Notes: generated by a model from the letters alone, not told the origin. A DNA stretch of 51,462 nt from Microvirga massiliensis (GCF_001006805.1 NZ_LN811351.1:749385-800846), one strand, 5' to 3'. Shown: positions 18,619 to 29,602, numbered from the stretch's first letter. A program made the numbers and translations.

Positions 18619-20384
18619 AGCCCGTGCTGCACGCGCGCCCCGAAGATCTCGAGAAAAGCGCCGGCATCGTCATCCGGCGTCATCCACTCCAGCCGCTCCG
18701 CGAACTCTTCCGGCTGCGCATGGACAAGAGCACGGCTCGCGTCGGAGTCGTTACGCTCGCTTTCACGGCTTTGTTCGGATTGATCGCGGGCCGCCTCGTG
18801 ATGCTCGCGGTGACGAGCGACAATGTGAGCGAGACCCGTCGCGCGACGGCGTCCGAAATCTCGTCTGCGCGGCCCGACATCGTCGATCGCAACGGCGAGA
18901 TCCTCGCCACCGACGTGAAGACAGTCTCCGTCTTCGCGGAGCCGCGCAATATCGTCGATAAGGATGAGGCCGTCGAACTCCTCACGGCAGTCCTGCCGGA
19001 TCTGAACGCCAGCGAGTTGCGGGAGAAGCTCGGGACGAAGAAGGGCTTCGTCTGGGTCAAGCGGGAGATCACGCCACGGCAGCAGGCCGAGGTGCATCGT
19101 CTCGGCATTCCAGGCGTCGGCTTTCTGCCCGAGAACAAGCGCGTCTATCCAAACGCCCAGGTCGCTGCTCACGTGCTCGGCTTCGCCAATATCGACAATG
19201 TCGGCATCGCCGGGATGGAGAAATACATCGACGGGCAGGGTCTTCAGGATCTCAACGGCGCCGGCTTCAACCTGAAGGCCGAGGATCTGAAGCCAGTCGA
19301 ACTCTCGCTCGACCTTCGCGTCCAGCACATCATGCGCGACGAGCTCGTGAAGGCGATGCAGAAATACAAGGCGAAAGCCGCCGCGGGAGCCATCGTCGAC
19401 GTCAATACCGGCGAGGTGATCAGCCTCGTTTCGCTGCCGGATTTCGATCCCAACAATCCCGTCGACGCCCTCGAGAAGGACCGGATCAACCGGATCAATG
19501 TCGGCGTCTACGAAATGGGATCGACCTTCAAGGCCATCACGACCGCGATGGCGCTCGATTCGGGAAAGTTCACGATCAACTCGACGCTCGATGCGCGCTC
19601 CGGGCTGCGCTACGGCAAGTTCACGATCGGCGATTACCACGGAACCCACCGCATCCTGACGGTGCCGGAGGTCTTCATCCATTCCTCCAACATCGGCACC
19701 GCTCGCATGGCGCTCGGCATCGGCGTCGATGGCCACAAGGCCTTCCTGAAGAAGATGGGCCAGCTCGATCGCCTCCGGACCGAGCTGCCCGAGAATGCGG
19801 AGCCGCTCGTCCCTCCGCGGTGGGGCGAACTGAACACCGTGACCATCGCCTTCGGGCACGGAATCGCGGTCGCTCCCCTCCAGGCCGTCATGGCGACGGC
19901 GGCCCTGGTGAATGGCGGCTGGCTCATCAAGCCCACCTTCCTGAAGCGCACCGAAGTGGAGGCGCGCGAGGACGCCGTCCGGGTCATCAAGCCGGAAACC
20001 AGCGAAGCCATGCGCTACGTGATGCGGCTCAATGCGGAGAGAGGCTCGGCGACCCGCGCGGCGATCGCAGGTTTCTACGTGGGCGGGAAGACAGGCACGG
20101 CCGAGAAGGTTATCGGGGGGCGCTACAGCAAGAACAAGCTGCTGACGACCTTCATGGCGATCTCACCCTCCGACAAGCCGCGCTATCTCATCCTCACCAT
20201 CCTCGACGAGCCGCAGGGCCTGCCGGAGACCTACGGCTTTGCGACCTCGGGCTGGAATGCTGCGCCGACGACCGGGAACATCATCGAGCGCGCCGCGCCT
20301 CTCCTCGGGATCCCGCCGCGCTTCGAGCCGCCGACCAACGCATTTCCGCTGATGACGAAGCTCGGCGCCTGGGGCACGCGATGA
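18615..20384 (+). CDS. ftsI: Penicillin-binding protein 3, septal transpeptidase FtsI
   Basis: This 589-residue class B penicillin-binding protein cross-links septal peptidoglycan. It has a short cytoplasmic N-terminus, a membrane helix at about residues 42-66 (VGVVTLAFTALFGLIAGRLV), and a pedestal domain with RPDIVDRNGEILATD. The transpeptidase domain has active-site Ser303 and Lys306 in MGSTFK, an SSN motif in IHSSNIGTARMA, and KTGTAEKV near the C-terminus. The start is GTG at 18615 overlapping the ftsL stop; upstream frames overlap ftsL. It should act with FtsW, encoded further down the same cluster, under control of FtsQLB. Confidence 0.97.
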   Translation: MKPVLHARPEDLEKSAGIVIRRHPLQPLRELFRLRMDKSTARVGVVTLAFTALFGLIAGRLVMLAVTSDNVSETRRATASEISSARPDIVDRNGEILATDVKTVSVFAEPRNIVDKDEAVELLTAVLPDLNASELREKLGTKKGFVWVKREITPRQQAEVHRLGIPGVGFLPENKRVYPNAQVAAHVLGFANIDNVGIAGMEKYIDGQGLQDLNGAGFNLKAEDLKPVELSLDLRVQHIMRDELVKAMQKYKAKAAAGAIVDVNTGEVISLVSLPDFDPNNPVDALEKDRINRINVGVYEMGSTFKAITTAMALDSGKFTINSTLDARSGLRYGKFTIGDYHGTHRILTVPEVFIHSSNIGTARMALGIGVDGHKAFLKKMGQLDRLRTELPENAEPLVPPRWGELNTVTIAFGHGIAVAPLQAVMATAALVNGGWLIKPTFLKRTEVEAREDAVRVIKPETSEAMRYVMRLNAERGSATRAAIAGFYVGGKTGTAEKVIGGRYSKNKLLTTFMAISPSDKPRYLILTILDEPQGLPETYGFATSGWNAAPTTGNIIERAAPLLGIPPRFEPPTNAFPLMTKLGAWGTR

Positions 20385-21844
20385 CGCGGGCGATGATGCT
20401 GGCCGATCTCTTCCCGGAGGCGCGGGGCACTGCCTGCGGCAGCATGACCGTGTCCGGACTCGCATTCGACAGCCGGAAGGTCGGACAGGGCAATGTCTTC
20501 GTCGCGATTCCGGGCGCCAAGGCCGACGGTCTTGCCTTCGCGGCCCAGGCTGCGCGCACCGGCGCCGCGGCGGTCATCGGGGAAGCGGATGCGGCTCCGG
20601 CGGATCTTGCTGTCCCGTACCTGCATGTTTCCGACGTGCGCCGCGCCCTCTCGCTGGCGGCCGCACGCTGGTACGTGGATCAGCCCGAGCACGTTGTGGC
20701 TGTGACCGGCACGAGCGGAAAGAGTTCTGTGGCGGATTTCACGCGCCAGCTCTTCGCTGCCCTGGGCTCTTCCGCCGCGAGCATCGGAACCCTCGGGGTC
20801 ATCACCTCCAAGGGCGGAGCCTATGGATCCCTCACGACACCGGATCCGCTCACGCTCCACGAGACTCTGAGCCGGCTGGCCGAAGAGGGAATCACGCGTC
20901 TCGCCATGGAGGCGTCGTCGCACGGCATCGAGCAGCGCAGGCTCGACGGGGTGAGGCTCTCGGCGGCGGCTTTCACCAATCTCGGCCGCGACCATCTCGA
21001 TTACCACGGCACGCCGGAAGCCTACCTTGCGGCGAAGCTTCGGCTCTTCGAGACCCTGCTCCCGCAGGGAGCCTCGGCAGTCATCAATGTCGACGGTGCT
21101 GAGGCTCGCGCCTTCATCGATGCCGCCCGCCGCCGGGACGCCCTGGTGCTGACGACAGGGAGGGGCGGCGAGACGCTGAAACTCGTCGCGGCCGCTCCCG
21201 TTGGCTTCGAGCAGCACCTCACCGTGCTGGCCGGGGGGCACCGAACCGAGGTGCGCCTGCCGCTTGCGGGCTCGTTTCAGGTCGAGAATGCCCTCGTTGC
21301 GGCGGGCTTGGTGCTGGCGATCGAAGGGATGGGGCGCTCGGAGGAGGTCCTTGCAGCCATTTCGCACCTCAAGGGCGTTTCGGGGCGCCTCGAGCGGGTC
21401 GGCGAAGTGAACGGGGCCCTTTGCGTCGTCGACTATGCCCACAAGCCGGACGCGCTCGACCATGCCCTGCAAGCCCTGCGCCCCTTCGTAACCGGGCGTC
21501 TCGTCTGCATTTTCGGCTGCGGCGGCGACCGCGACCGTGGCAAACGTCCAATCATGGGCCGGATCGCGGTCACGAAGGCCGATCGAGTCATCGTGACGGA
21601 CGACAATCCCCGCTCCGAGGACCCGGCGGCGATCCGGGCAGAGATCCTCGCGGAGGCTCCCGGCGCAATCGAGATCGGAGACCGCCGGGAGGCCATCGCG
21701 CGGGCCGTTTCCGACCTGAGGCCGGGAGATGTGCTCGTGGTCGCAGGCAAAGGCCACGAAACCGGCCAGATCGTCGGCGACCGGACGCTGCCGTTCTCGG
21801 ACCAGGGCGAGATCCGGGCGGCGATTGCACGGAGTACCGCATGA
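20381..21844 (+). CDS. murE: UDP-MurNAc-L-Ala-D-Glu:meso-diaminopimelate ligase
   Basis: This 487-residue cytoplasmic Mur ligase adds meso-diaminopimelate to the peptidoglycan precursor. The N-terminal domain binds the UDP sugar (LAFDSRKVGQGNVFVAIPG), and the ATP loop is VTGTSGKSS (109-116). LTTPDPLTLHETL and EASSHGIEQ follow, and the C-terminal domain holds DNPR (408-411), the signature of meso-diaminopimelate rather than lysine specificity. The P-loop ends KSS where most Mur ligases have KTS or KTT; serine is a conservative change and the enzyme should be active. The ATG overlaps the ftsI stop by ATGA, and the stop overlaps murF in the same way. Confidence 0.97.
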   Translation: MTRAMMLADLFPEARGTACGSMTVSGLAFDSRKVGQGNVFVAIPGAKADGLAFAAQAARTGAAAVIGEADAAPADLAVPYLHVSDVRRALSLAAARWYVDQPEHVVAVTGTSGKSSVADFTRQLFAALGSSAASIGTLGVITSKGGAYGSLTTPDPLTLHETLSRLAEEGITRLAMEASSHGIEQRRLDGVRLSAAAFTNLGRDHLDYHGTPEAYLAAKLRLFETLLPQGASAVINVDGAEARAFIDAARRRDALVLTTGRGGETLKLVAAAPVGFEQHLTVLAGGHRTEVRLPLAGSFQVENALVAAGLVLAIEGMGRSEEVLAAISHLKGVSGRLERVGEVNGALCVVDYAHKPDALDHALQALRPFVTGRLVCIFGCGGDRDRGKRPIMGRIAVTKADRVIVTDDNPRSEDPAAIRAEILAEAPGAIEIGDRREAIARAVSDLRPGDVLVVAGKGHETGQIVGDRTLPFSDQGEIRAAIARSTA

Positions 21845-23271
21845 ATCCCCTTTGGACACGACACGAGATCGCCCAGGCGACGGGCGGGCGGTTCATCGGT
21901 GACGTCCCCGGCGTGACGGGGGTTTCGATCGACACGCGGACGCTCGAGCCCGGCGATCTGTTCTTCGCCATCCGGGGAGACGTGCAAGATGGCCATGATT
22001 TCGTCCCGGCCGCGCTGAGCCGTGGGGCCGCAGCGGCCGTCGTCTCGGAAGAGCGAGCGTCCGAGTTCGCCGAGGCCGGTCCGCTCCTCGTCGTGAGCGA
22101 CGTTCTGCGGTCCCTGGAACTGCTTGGGGTCGCTTCCCGTGCCCGCTCATCCGCCCGGATCGTGGCGGTCACGGGCTCGGTAGGAAAGACGAGCACGAAG
22201 GAGGCCCTTCGGCTTGCTCTGATGCCGCAAGGGGTAACCCATGCCTCGGTGGCCTCGTACAACAATCACTGGGGCGTGCCCCTGACGCTATCGCGCATGC
22301 CGCGGGAGACCGGCTACGGCGTCTTCGAGATTGGGATGAACCACCCCGGCGAGATCCTGCCTCTGACGGCGATGGTCCGGCCGCATGTGGCGCTCGTCAC
22401 GAATGTCGAGCCGGTGCACATCCAATATTTCCGGTCGGTTTCCGCCATTGCGGATGCCAAGGGCGAGATCTTCGCCGGGCTCGAGCCCGGCGGGACCGCG
22501 GTCGTGAACCGGGACAATCCTCACTGGGAGCGGCTTCGCGCCCATGCCTTCGCGTCCAGTGCCGGTCGCATCGTCACCTTCGGGGAGCACGAGACCGCCG
22601 ACGTCCGCGCCGAGCGCATCATCGTCAAATCCGACACCAGCATCGTCGACGCGCTGGTCTTCGGGCAGCGCGTCACCTACAGGCTCGGAACTCCGGGCCG
22701 GCATATCGCGATCAATTCGCTCGGTGTGCTCGCGGCTGTCCATGCGCTCGGGGCGGATCTCGCCATTGCGACCCTCGCGCTCGCGGAAGCGTCCGCTCCG
22801 GCTGGGAGGGGTGAGCGCACACGGCTCTCCCTCGGCTCTGGTGATGCGCTTCTGATCGACGAGAGCTATAACGCCAACCCGGCCTCGGTAAGGGCAGCAC
22901 TCGCCACTCTAGGCTCTGCGGAAACGGGGAGGCGGGGTCGCCGGATTGCAGTTTTGGGAGACATGCTGGAACTCGGCCCTGAAGGCGCAGCGCTCCACCG
23001 CGCCCTCGCCGAGCCGATCGAAGCGCATGAGATCGATCTCGTCTTCACGGCGGGATCTCTCATGCAGGAGTTGTTCACGGCACTGCCCCGGAGCCGGCGT
23101 GGCGAACATGCCCCGACAGCGGCCGACCTCGCGAAAACCATCGTGCAGGCAATACGGCCCGGCGACGTCGTCATGGTGAAGGGCTCCAACAGCACGCGCA
23201 TGTCAACCATCATCAAGGCGCTCAAGGAAGCCAGCAGCACCGACCACGCGGTCGTTGCGGCGGAAGGATAA
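21841..23271 (+). CDS. murF: UDP-MurNAc-tripeptide:D-Ala-D-Ala ligase
   Basis: This 476-residue Mur ligase adds the D-alanyl-D-alanine dipeptide to complete the precursor stem. Visible motifs are VSIDTRTLEPGDLFFAIRG (N-terminal UMP region), the ATP loop VTGSVGKTSTK (110-120), SYNNHWGVPLTL, FEIGMNHPGEI with the metal-binding Glu and His, NVEPVHIQYF, and the C-terminal IDESYNANPASVRAAL and VLGDMLELG. All are standard for MurF. The start overlaps the murE stop, and mraY begins three bases after the stop codon. It depends on the dipeptide made by Ddl, encoded nine kilobases down the same cluster. Confidence 0.97.
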   Translation: MNPLWTRHEIAQATGGRFIGDVPGVTGVSIDTRTLEPGDLFFAIRGDVQDGHDFVPAALSRGAAAAVVSEERASEFAEAGPLLVVSDVLRSLELLGVASRARSSARIVAVTGSVGKTSTKEALRLALMPQGVTHASVASYNNHWGVPLTLSRMPRETGYGVFEIGMNHPGEILPLTAMVRPHVALVTNVEPVHIQYFRSVSAIADAKGEIFAGLEPGGTAVVNRDNPHWERLRAHAFASSAGRIVTFGEHETADVRAERIIVKSDTSIVDALVFGQRVTYRLGTPGRHIAINSLGVLAAVHALGADLAIATLALAEASAPAGRGERTRLSLGSGDALLIDESYNANPASVRAALATLGSAETGRRGRRIAVLGDMLELGPEGAALHRALAEPIEAHEIDLVFTAGSLMQELFTALPRSRRGEHAPTAADLAKTIVQAIRPGDVVMVKGSNSTRMSTIIKALKEASSTDHAVVAAEG

Positions 23272-23274
23272 TCG

Positions 23275-24360
23275 ATGCTCACCTGGCTGGCTGATCTCAG
23301 CCACTATTTCAGCCCTCTCAACGTCTTCCGGTACATCACCTTCCGGACGGGCGGCGCCACTGCGACGGCGCTGCTCTTCGTGTTCTGGTTCGGCCCGGCG
23401 ATCATCTCGCTTCTTCGTCTCAAGCAGGGCAAGGGACAGCCGATACGCGAGGACGGTCCGCAATCCCATCTTCTGTCGAAGCGCGGCACGCCCACGATGG
23501 GCGGGCTGATGATCATCACCGGCGTGCTCGTCGGATCGTTGCTCTGGGCGAATCTCGAGAATCGCTACGTCTGGGTCGTGCTTCTCGTCACCGTGGGGTT
23601 CGGTGCGATCGGGTTCTATGACGATTTCCTGAAAGTCACGAAGCAGTCCCACAAGGGATTCTCCGGGCGGTCGCGCCTCGCCATTGAGGCGGTGATTGCC
23701 GGGCTCGCCTGTGTCGCGATCAGTTACATCTCGTCGCCGGCGCTGGCGAACAAGCTCTCGCTGCCCTTCGCCAAGGAGCTTCTCTTCGATCTCGGCTGGT
23801 TCTTCGTGATTTTCGGCACATTCGTGATCGTCGGCGCCGGAAACGCCGTCAACATCACGGACGGACTCGATGGTCTCGCCATCGTTCCCGTGATGATTGC
23901 GGCAGGCACCTTCGGCTTCATCGCCTATCTGACCGGCAATGCGATCTTCGCCAATTACCTGCAGATTCACTTCGTTCCCGGAGCTGGTGAGCTTTCGGTG
24001 GTTTGCGGCGCGCTGATCGGCGCTGGGCTGGGCTTCCTGTGGTTCAATGCGCCGCCCGCCCAGATCTTCATGGGTGACACGGGCTCGCTGGCGCTCGGTG
24101 GTCTTCTCGGAACGATTGCCGTCGCGACGAAGCACGAGATCGTCCTCGCGATCGTCGGCGGATTGTTCGTCCTCGAGATCCTTTCGGTGATCATCCAGGT
24201 CGCTTCGTTCAAGCTGACGGGGCGGCGCGTGTTCAAGATGGCGCCGATCCATCACCACTTCGAGCAGCTCGGCTGGACGGAGCCGCAGGTCGTCATCCGC
24301 TTCTGGATCGTCGCCGTCGTCCTGGCTCTCATTGGCCTCGCGACCCTCAAGCTGCGGTAA
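23275..24360 (+). CDS. mraY: Phospho-MurNAc-pentapeptide transferase
   Basis: This 361-residue polytopic membrane enzyme with about ten helices attaches phospho-MurNAc-pentapeptide to undecaprenyl phosphate, giving lipid I. Signatures include the N-terminal [11 protein letters not shown] followed by [14 protein letters not shown], the magnesium-binding [20 protein letters not shown], the loop [17 protein letters not shown], and near the end [20 protein letters not shown]. The start follows murF after three bases with GGAAGGA just before it, inside the end of murF. MurD follows four bases after the stop. Confidence 0.97.
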   Translation: MLTWLADLSHYFSPLNVFRYITFRTGGATATALLFVFWFGPAIISLLRLKQGKGQPIREDGPQSHLLSKRGTPTMGGLMIITGVLVGSLLWANLENRYVWVVLLVTVGFGAIGFYDDFLKVTKQSHKGFSGRSRLAIEAVIAGLACVAISYISSPALANKLSLPFAKELLFDLGWFFVIFGTFVIVGAGNAVNITDGLDGLAIVPVMIAAGTFGFIAYLTGNAIFANYLQIHFVPGAGELSVVCGALIGAGLGFLWFNAPPAQIFMGDTGSLALGGLLGTIAVATKHEIVLAIVGGLFVLEILSVIIQVASFKLTGRRVFKMAPIHHHFEQLGWTEPQVVIRFWIVAVVLALIGLATLKLR

Positions 24361-24364
24361 GCGC

Positions 24365-25744
24365 GTGATCCCCGTCACCACCTTCAAGGATCGCACCGTC
24401 GCCCTCTTCGGGCTGGGTGGCTCCGGCGTCGCAACCGCACTCGCGTTGCAGGCCGGAGGCGCCCGTGTCCTCGCGTGGGACGACAACGCGGACCGCGTGA
24501 AGGAAGCCGTGGAGCACGGTATCGGGACAGGCGATCTCCGGGAGATTGACTGGACCGGGATCGCTGCGCTCGTGCTGTCTCCCGGAGTGCCGCTGACGCA
24601 TCCGGAGCCGCATTGGGCCGCGCGGCTCGCGCAAGGGGCCGGTGTCGAGATCATCGGCGATATCGAGCTCTTCTGCCGCGAGCGGGCCCGCATCGCGCCC
24701 GACTCTCCTTTCGTCGCGATCACGGGCACGAATGGAAAATCGACGACGACGGCCCTGGTGACCCATCTGCTGCGCGAGGCGGGTTGGGACGTCCAGATGG
24801 GCGGCAATATCGGAACGGCGATCCTGTCCCTCGAGCCGCCGGCGCCCTCCCGGGTGCACGTGATCGAGTGCTCCTCGTTCCAGGTGGATCTCGCCCCGTC
24901 CCTGGCCCCCTCCATCGGCGTCCTCCTCAACGTGTCGCCCGATCATCTCGACCGGCACGGCACGATGGAGAATTACGTCGCGATCAAGGAGCGCCTGATC
25001 GCTCGCGCCGCTCTCGCCGTCATCGGCGCCGACGACGAGCACAGCCGTGACATCGCGCGGCGGAGAGCCGGCCCCGTGGTGCAAGTCTCGCTCGAAGCGG
25101 TGACGCCGCCTGGCATGCTGGCGCGTGGAACGCTGCTCGAATGGTTCGATTCCGACCGGCGGATCACCGCCGACCTCGACCGGATCGGCTCCCTGCGCGG
25201 TCGACACAACGCGCAGAACGCGGCGGCTGCTGCCGCCGTGGCCCTCGCACTCGGATTGTCGGACGAGGCAATCCAGAGCGGAATGCGTTCGTTTCCCGGG
25301 CTTCCGCACCGGATGGAGGAAGTCGGCCGGCGCGGCGCGACGCTCTTCATCAATGATTCCAAGGCGACCAATGCGGACTCGACCGAGAAGGCGCTCGCGT
25401 CGTTCGATCACATCCTCTGGATCCTTGGCGGCAAGGCCAAGGAAGGAGGAATCACGAGCCTGCGGCCGTATTTCGATAAGATCAGACAAGCGTACCTGAT
25501 CGGCGCCGCGACGGAAGAATTCGCGGCAACCCTCGAAGGCTCGGTTCCGTTCACGCGCGCGGGCACATTGGACCGGGCGGTCGAGCTCGCCTCTCGGGAC
25601 GCCGGAAGCGGGGAGGCCGTCGTGCTCCTGTCGCCGGCTTGCGCGTCCTACGACCAGTTCCCGAATTTCGAGGTCCGCGGAAATCGGTTCCGCGACCTGG
25701 TCCGGGCCTTGCCCGGAATCGATGCGATCCAAGGGGGATCATGA
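24365..25744 (+). CDS. murD: UDP-MurNAc-L-alanine:D-glutamate ligase
   Basis: This 459-residue enzyme adds D-glutamate to UDP-MurNAc-L-alanine. It opens with a Rossmann-like loop [15 protein letters not shown] (12-26). The ATP loop is [11 protein letters not shown] (119-129), the substrate region is [11 protein letters not shown], the metal/ATP site is [16 protein letters not shown], and the C-terminal domain has [13 protein letters not shown] and [12 protein letters not shown]. The GTG at 24365 is chosen because it is the only start after the mraY stop that keeps the N-terminal strand; an upstream ATG at 24332 overlaps mraY. The stop overlaps ftsW by ATGA. Confidence 0.96.
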   Translation: MIPVTTFKDRTVALFGLGGSGVATALALQAGGARVLAWDDNADRVKEAVEHGIGTGDLREIDWTGIAALVLSPGVPLTHPEPHWAARLAQGAGVEIIGDIELFCRERARIAPDSPFVAITGTNGKSTTTALVTHLLREAGWDVQMGGNIGTAILSLEPPAPSRVHVIECSSFQVDLAPSLAPSIGVLLNVSPDHLDRHGTMENYVAIKERLIARAALAVIGADDEHSRDIARRRAGPVVQVSLEAVTPPGMLARGTLLEWFDSDRRITADLDRIGSLRGRHNAQNAAAAAAVALALGLSDEAIQSGMRSFPGLPHRMEEVGRRGATLFINDSKATNADSTEKALASFDHILWILGGKAKEGGITSLRPYFDKIRQAYLIGAATEEFAATLEGSVPFTRAGTLDRAVELASRDAGSGEAVVLLSPACASYDQFPNFEVRGNRFRDLVRALPGIDAIQGGS

Positions 25745-26877
25745 TGGTTTCGCGCGCCGAACGGTCGGTTCTCGGAGACTGGTGGTGGACCGTCGATCGG
25801 TCCCTCCTGGCGGCGCTTGCAGCGCTCATGGTGGCGGGTCTCGTATTCCTCATGGCCGGCGGGCCGCCGGTCGCCGAGCGCCTCGGCCTGTCGGCGTTTC
25901 ACTTCGTGAACCGTCAGGTTCTCTTCCTCGCGCCGACGGTTGCCATCCTGCTCTGCGTCTCTTTCCTCTCCTTGCGCCATGTGCGCCGGCTCGCCCTCAT
26001 CCTCTATGTCGTGAGCATGGTGCTCGTGCTCCTGGCATTCGAGTTCGGACCGGAGATCAAGGGAGCCCACCGCTGGATCATGCTCGGCGGAGTCGGCGTG
26101 CAGCCGTCGGAGTTCGTGAAGCCGGCCTTCGTGGTTCTCGCGGCCTGGGCCTTCTCGGAAGGTGCGAAGCGCAAGGACATGCCGGGACCGCTGCTCGCTC
26201 TGCTGCTCCTTCCGATCACGATCGTGCCGCTCATCCTCCAGCCCGATTTCGGGCAGACGATGCTCCTGACCATCGTCTGGTGCGGCCTCTTCTTCGTTGC
26301 GGGCTTGCACTGGTTCTGGGTTCTGGGCCTCGGCGGCCTTGGCGTGGTGGGCATCGTCGCGGCCTACGAGTTCCTGCCGCACGTGCGCGCTCGCATCGAA
26401 CGCTTCATGGACAAGTCCTCGGGTGACACCTTCCAGGTCGATACCGCGATGGAATCCTTTGCGCGCGGCGGCTGGCTCGGACGGGGGCCTGGCGAGGGCA
26501 CCGTCAAACGCATTCTTCCCGACGCACATACGGACTTCATCTTCGCGGTCACGGCCGAGGAATTCGGTGTCATCGTCTGCCTCGCGGTCCTGGCCATCTT
26601 CGCCTTCGTGGTCCTGCGCGGACTGACGCTGGCGCGACGCAACGACGACGTGTTCTGCCGTCTCGCGACGACCGGGCTGGTGCTGATGTTCGGCCTGCAG
26701 GCTGCCATCAACATGATGGTCAATGTCCACCTGATGCCCGCGAAGGGAATGACGCTTCCCTTCATTTCCTACGGAGGGTCGTCGCTCCTGTCCCTCGCCC
26801 TCGGCATGGGCTTTCTAATCGCTCTGACCCGTCGCCGTCCGCGCGCCGAAAGCCTCGACGGGAACGGCCCCTGGTAA
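25741..26877 (+). CDS. ftsW: Lipid II polymerase FtsW
   Basis: This SEDS-family membrane protein of 378 residues has about ten helices. It polymerises septal glycan together with the FtsI transpeptidase. Family motifs are [32 protein letters not shown], the large extracellular loop with the catalytic-Asp region [20 protein letters not shown] and [20 protein letters not shown], and the ending [20 protein letters not shown]. Tandem ATG codons at 25741 and 25744 are both possible; the first overlaps the murD stop. A longer upstream frame lies within murD and is discarded. Confidence 0.96.
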   Translation: MMVSRAERSVLGDWWWTVDRSLLAALAALMVAGLVFLMAGGPPVAERLGLSAFHFVNRQVLFLAPTVAILLCVSFLSLRHVRRLALILYVVSMVLVLLAFEFGPEIKGAHRWIMLGGVGVQPSEFVKPAFVVLAAWAFSEGAKRKDMPGPLLALLLLPITIVPLILQPDFGQTMLLTIVWCGLFFVAGLHWFWVLGLGGLGVVGIVAAYEFLPHVRARIERFMDKSSGDTFQVDTAMESFARGGWLGRGPGEGTVKRILPDAHTDFIFAVTAEEFGVIVCLAVLAIFAFVVLRGLTLARRNDDVFCRLATTGLVLMFGLQAAINMMVNVHLMPAKGMTLPFISYGGSSLLSLALGMGFLIALTRRRPRAESLDGNGPW

Positions 26878-26881
26878 TATC

Positions 26882-28000
26882 GTGAGCCATCACCTCGTCC
26901 TCATCAGCGCCGGGGGAACCGGCGGTCACCTGTTCCCCGCAGAAGCGCTCGGAATCGTGCTGCGGTCGCGGGGCCTGCGCATCGCGCTCGCAACGGACCG
27001 GCGCGTCGGCGCGCTTTCGACGTCTTTCCCCGCGGATGAAGTCTTCGAGATTCCTTCCGCAACGCCGTCCGGGAAGTCGCTCATCAAGATGGCGCGCGCC
27101 GGAGCGATGCTCGGGCTCGGTGTCGCGCGAGCGGTTCCGATCATCCGGCGCATCCGTCCTGCCGTCGCGGTGGGGTTCGGAGGCTACCCGACCGTGCCGC
27201 CGCTCGCCGCCGCGAGGCTTCTGCGCATCCCGACCGCCATTCACGAACAGAATGCCGTGATGGGACGAGCGAACCGGCTCCTCGCACGATCCGCCTCTCT
27301 CATCGCAACGGGCTTTCCCGGCGTGCGTGGATTGCCGGCCGGTGCGCATGGCCGGGTCGTCCACACCGGGAACCCGTTGCGTCCGCCGGTTCTGGAAGCC
27401 GCATCCTCGGACTTCCCGCCCGTGATCGAGGGCGGCACGATCCGCATTCTCGTCTTCGGAGGCAGCCAAGGCGCCCGAGTGATGAGCGACATCGTGCCGC
27501 CAGCCATCGAGCAACTGCCCGTCGAACTGCGTTCGCGCCTCGAGATCACGCAACAGGCGCGCGACGAGGATCTCGATCGCGTCCGGTCGCTGTATGCCCG
27601 ACTGAACGTTGCCTCGGACGTGCAGCCCTTCTTCAAGGACCTCCCGGCGCGAATGGCGGGGGCCCACCTCGTGATCTCGCGCTCCGGCGCGTCGACGGTC
27701 GCGGAACTCGCGGCCATCGGCCGTCCCTCGATTCTCGTTCCTCTTCCTGGTGCTCTCGATCAGGATCAGGCTGCCAATGCTGCAACTCTCGCCGATATCG
27801 GCGCGGCAACGGTCATCCTGCAACAGGCCTTCACGCCAGCGCGTCTCGCCGAGGAATTGCAGCGTCGCATCGCGGATCCCGCTCTCTTGACCGGTGCGGC
27901 GGCAGCCGCCAAGAGCGCCGGCGTCACGGATGCGGCCGAGCGATTGGCGGATGCGATCATCGATCTGGCCGGTTCTCCCCCTCACGGACGAAGCTCATGA
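26882..28000 (+). CDS. murG: Lipid II-forming GlcNAc transferase
   Basis: This 372-residue GT28 glycosyltransferase acts at the inner face of the membrane and adds GlcNAc to lipid I. Motifs are the N-terminal G-loop [17 protein letters not shown] (9-25), [35 protein letters not shown], the second glycine loop [12 protein letters not shown], and the UDP-GlcNAc site [20 protein letters not shown] followed by [15 protein letters not shown]. It starts with GTG at 26882, four bases after the ftsW stop codon, and its own stop overlaps the murC ATG. Confidence 0.97.
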   Translation: MSHHLVLISAGGTGGHLFPAEALGIVLRSRGLRIALATDRRVGALSTSFPADEVFEIPSATPSGKSLIKMARAGAMLGLGVARAVPIIRRIRPAVAVGFGGYPTVPPLAAARLLRIPTAIHEQNAVMGRANRLLARSASLIATGFPGVRGLPAGAHGRVVHTGNPLRPPVLEAASSDFPPVIEGGTIRILVFGGSQGARVMSDIVPPAIEQLPVELRSRLEITQQARDEDLDRVRSLYARLNVASDVQPFFKDLPARMAGAHLVISRSGASTVAELAAIGRPSILVPLPGALDQDQAANAATLADIGAATVILQQAFTPARLAEELQRRIADPALLTGAAAAAKSAGVTDAAERLADAIIDLAGSPPHGRSS

Positions 28001-29409
28001 AACTCCCGCCTAAGCTTGGCCCCATTCACTTCATCGGCATCGGCGGCATCGGCATGTCCGGAATCGCCGAGGTCATGCACAATCTCGGCTACACGGTACA
28101 GGGCTCCGACGCGGCAGATAACTACAACGTCAAGCGCCTGGCTGATCTCGGAATCAAGACGTTCATTGGTCACCGCGCGGAGAACATCGACAATGCCGAG
28201 ATCGTCGTCGTCTCCACGGCGATCAAGCGGGATAACCCGGAACTCGTGAGCGCGCGTGAGCGGCGCCTGCCGGTAGTGCGGCGCGCGGAGATGCTCGCCG
28301 AGCTGATGCGGTTCAAGAGCTGCGTCGCGGTAGCCGGCACGCACGGAAAGACGACCACGACGTCGCTGGTGGCAACGCTGCTCGATGCCGGAGGCCTGGA
28401 CCCCACGGTTATCAATGGGGGAATCATCAATGCCTATGGCACCAATGCCCGCATGGGCGATGGTCAATGGATGGTCGTCGAGGCCGACGAGTCCGACGGG
28501 ACCTTCCTGAAGCTGCCGGCCGACGTTGCCATCGTCACGAATATCGACGCCGAGCATCTCGATCACTTCAAGACGTTCGACGCCATCAAGGACGCGTTTC
28601 GTTCCTTCATCGACTCGATCCCGTTCTATGGCTTCGCGGTCATGTGCATCGATCACCCGACCGTTCAGGATCTCGTCGGGCGCATCGAAGATCGCCGCAT
28701 CATCACCTATGGAGAGAATCCGCAGGCCGACGTGCGCCTCCTCGAGGTGGATCTGCGAGGCGGGCAGGGAAGATTCAACGTTCTCGTGCGCGACCGCAAG
28801 CGTGGTGACATCGCGATCAACGATCTCGTGATGCCGATGCCGGGGCACCACAATGCGCTTAATGCGACGGCAGCCATTGCCGTCGCCCATGAGCTGGGTG
28901 TGTCGCCGGACGCAATTCGCCGTGCGCTTGCCGGTTTCGGCGGCGTCAAGCGGCGCTTCACGCGCACGGGCGACTGGAACGGCGTCACGATCTTCGACGA
29001 TTACGGACATCACCCGGTGGAGATTTCCGCCGTGCTGAAGGCGGCGCGCGCCTCGACCGAGGGGCAGGTGATCGCCGTCGTGCAGCCGCATCGGTATTCG
29101 CGGCTTCACTCGCTCTTCGAGCAGTTCTGCACCTGCTTCAACGATGCCGATGCCGTGATCGTTGCGCCGGTCTATGCGGCCGGAGAGCAGCCGATTCCGG
29201 GCGCGGACCGCGACGGCCTCGTCTCCGGGCTAAAGGCGCGTGGCCATCGCAACGTGATCGCGCTCGAGCGTAGCGAGGAACTGGCCGGATTCGTCAGGAC
29301 GCTCGCAAAGCCCGGAGACTACGTGGTCTGCCTCGGCGCCGGGAACATCACGCAATGGGCCTACGCGCTGCCCGGCGAGCTCGCGGCGCTTACGGGAGAG
29401 GCGGCGTGA
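27997..29409 (+). CDS. murC: UDP-MurNAc:L-alanine ligase
   Basis: This 470-residue enzyme adds the first amino acid of the peptidoglycan stem. The N-terminus has the UDP-binding loop [18 protein letters not shown] (10-27), the ATP loop is [11 protein letters not shown] (113-123), followed by [20 protein letters not shown] and [11 protein letters not shown]. The C-terminal domain contains [19 protein letters not shown] and [14 protein letters not shown]. The length is normal. The ATG overlaps the murG stop. Downstream, the compact spacing of the cluster is broken by a 193-base repeat-bearing gap before murB. Confidence 0.97.
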   Translation: MKLPPKLGPIHFIGIGGIGMSGIAEVMHNLGYTVQGSDAADNYNVKRLADLGIKTFIGHRAENIDNAEIVVVSTAIKRDNPELVSARERRLPVVRRAEMLAELMRFKSCVAVAGTHGKTTTTSLVATLLDAGGLDPTVINGGIINAYGTNARMGDGQWMVVEADESDGTFLKLPADVAIVTNIDAEHLDHFKTFDAIKDAFRSFIDSIPFYGFAVMCIDHPTVQDLVGRIEDRRIITYGENPQADVRLLEVDLRGGQGRFNVLVRDRKRGDIAINDLVMPMPGHHNALNATAAIAVAHELGVSPDAIRRALAGFGGVKRRFTRTGDWNGVTIFDDYGHHPVEISAVLKAARASTEGQVIAVVQPHRYSRLHSLFEQFCTCFNDADAVIVAPVYAAGEQPIPGADRDGLVSGLKARGHRNVIALERSEELAGFVRTLAKPGDYVVCLGAGNITQWAYALPGELAALTGEAA

Positions 29410-29425
29410 CTTTCAGCGCCGTGTT

Positions 29426-29577
29426 GCCACCCTCACCCGCCGACTCACCCCGCCCCTTGCGGGAGGGCTCGCCCCAATTTGGCAGAACGAACCCAAAATT
29501 GACGTGCGCGCTGCGCCGGATTCACCTCGCCCCCTGTGGGAGAGGTCGGCTGCGCAGCAGCCAGGTGAGGGGTGAAA
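29426..29577. repeat. Palindromic repeat pair, family B, copy 2, inside the dcw cluster
   Basis: Two units face each other. The left begins GCCACCCTCACCCGCC, the reverse complement of the end of the copy at 11251-11345. The right runs TTCACCTCGCCCCCTGTGGG, then AGAGGTCGG, a small GCTGCGCAGCAGC hairpin, and GGTGAGGGG. A spacer of about 40 bases with AATTTGG and CCAAAATT lies between. It occupies most of the 193-base gap between murC and murB, within a cluster where all other gaps up to this point are a few bases or overlaps. Confidence 0.75.
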
Positions 29578-29602
29578 CACCACGCTTGCCGAAGCAAGGC
29601 AC

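Noticed and set aside
20708..20729. MurE inactivated by a changed ATP loop (GTSGKSS)
   Set aside because: The lysine is kept and Thr to Ser is conservative. All other motifs, including DNPR, are intact.
20231..24930. Long minus-strand frames (about 540 and 575 codons) opposite murE, murF, mraY and murD
   Set aside because: All the plus-strand genes are certain and the opposite frames show only mirror codon bias, with no start signal or recognised motif.
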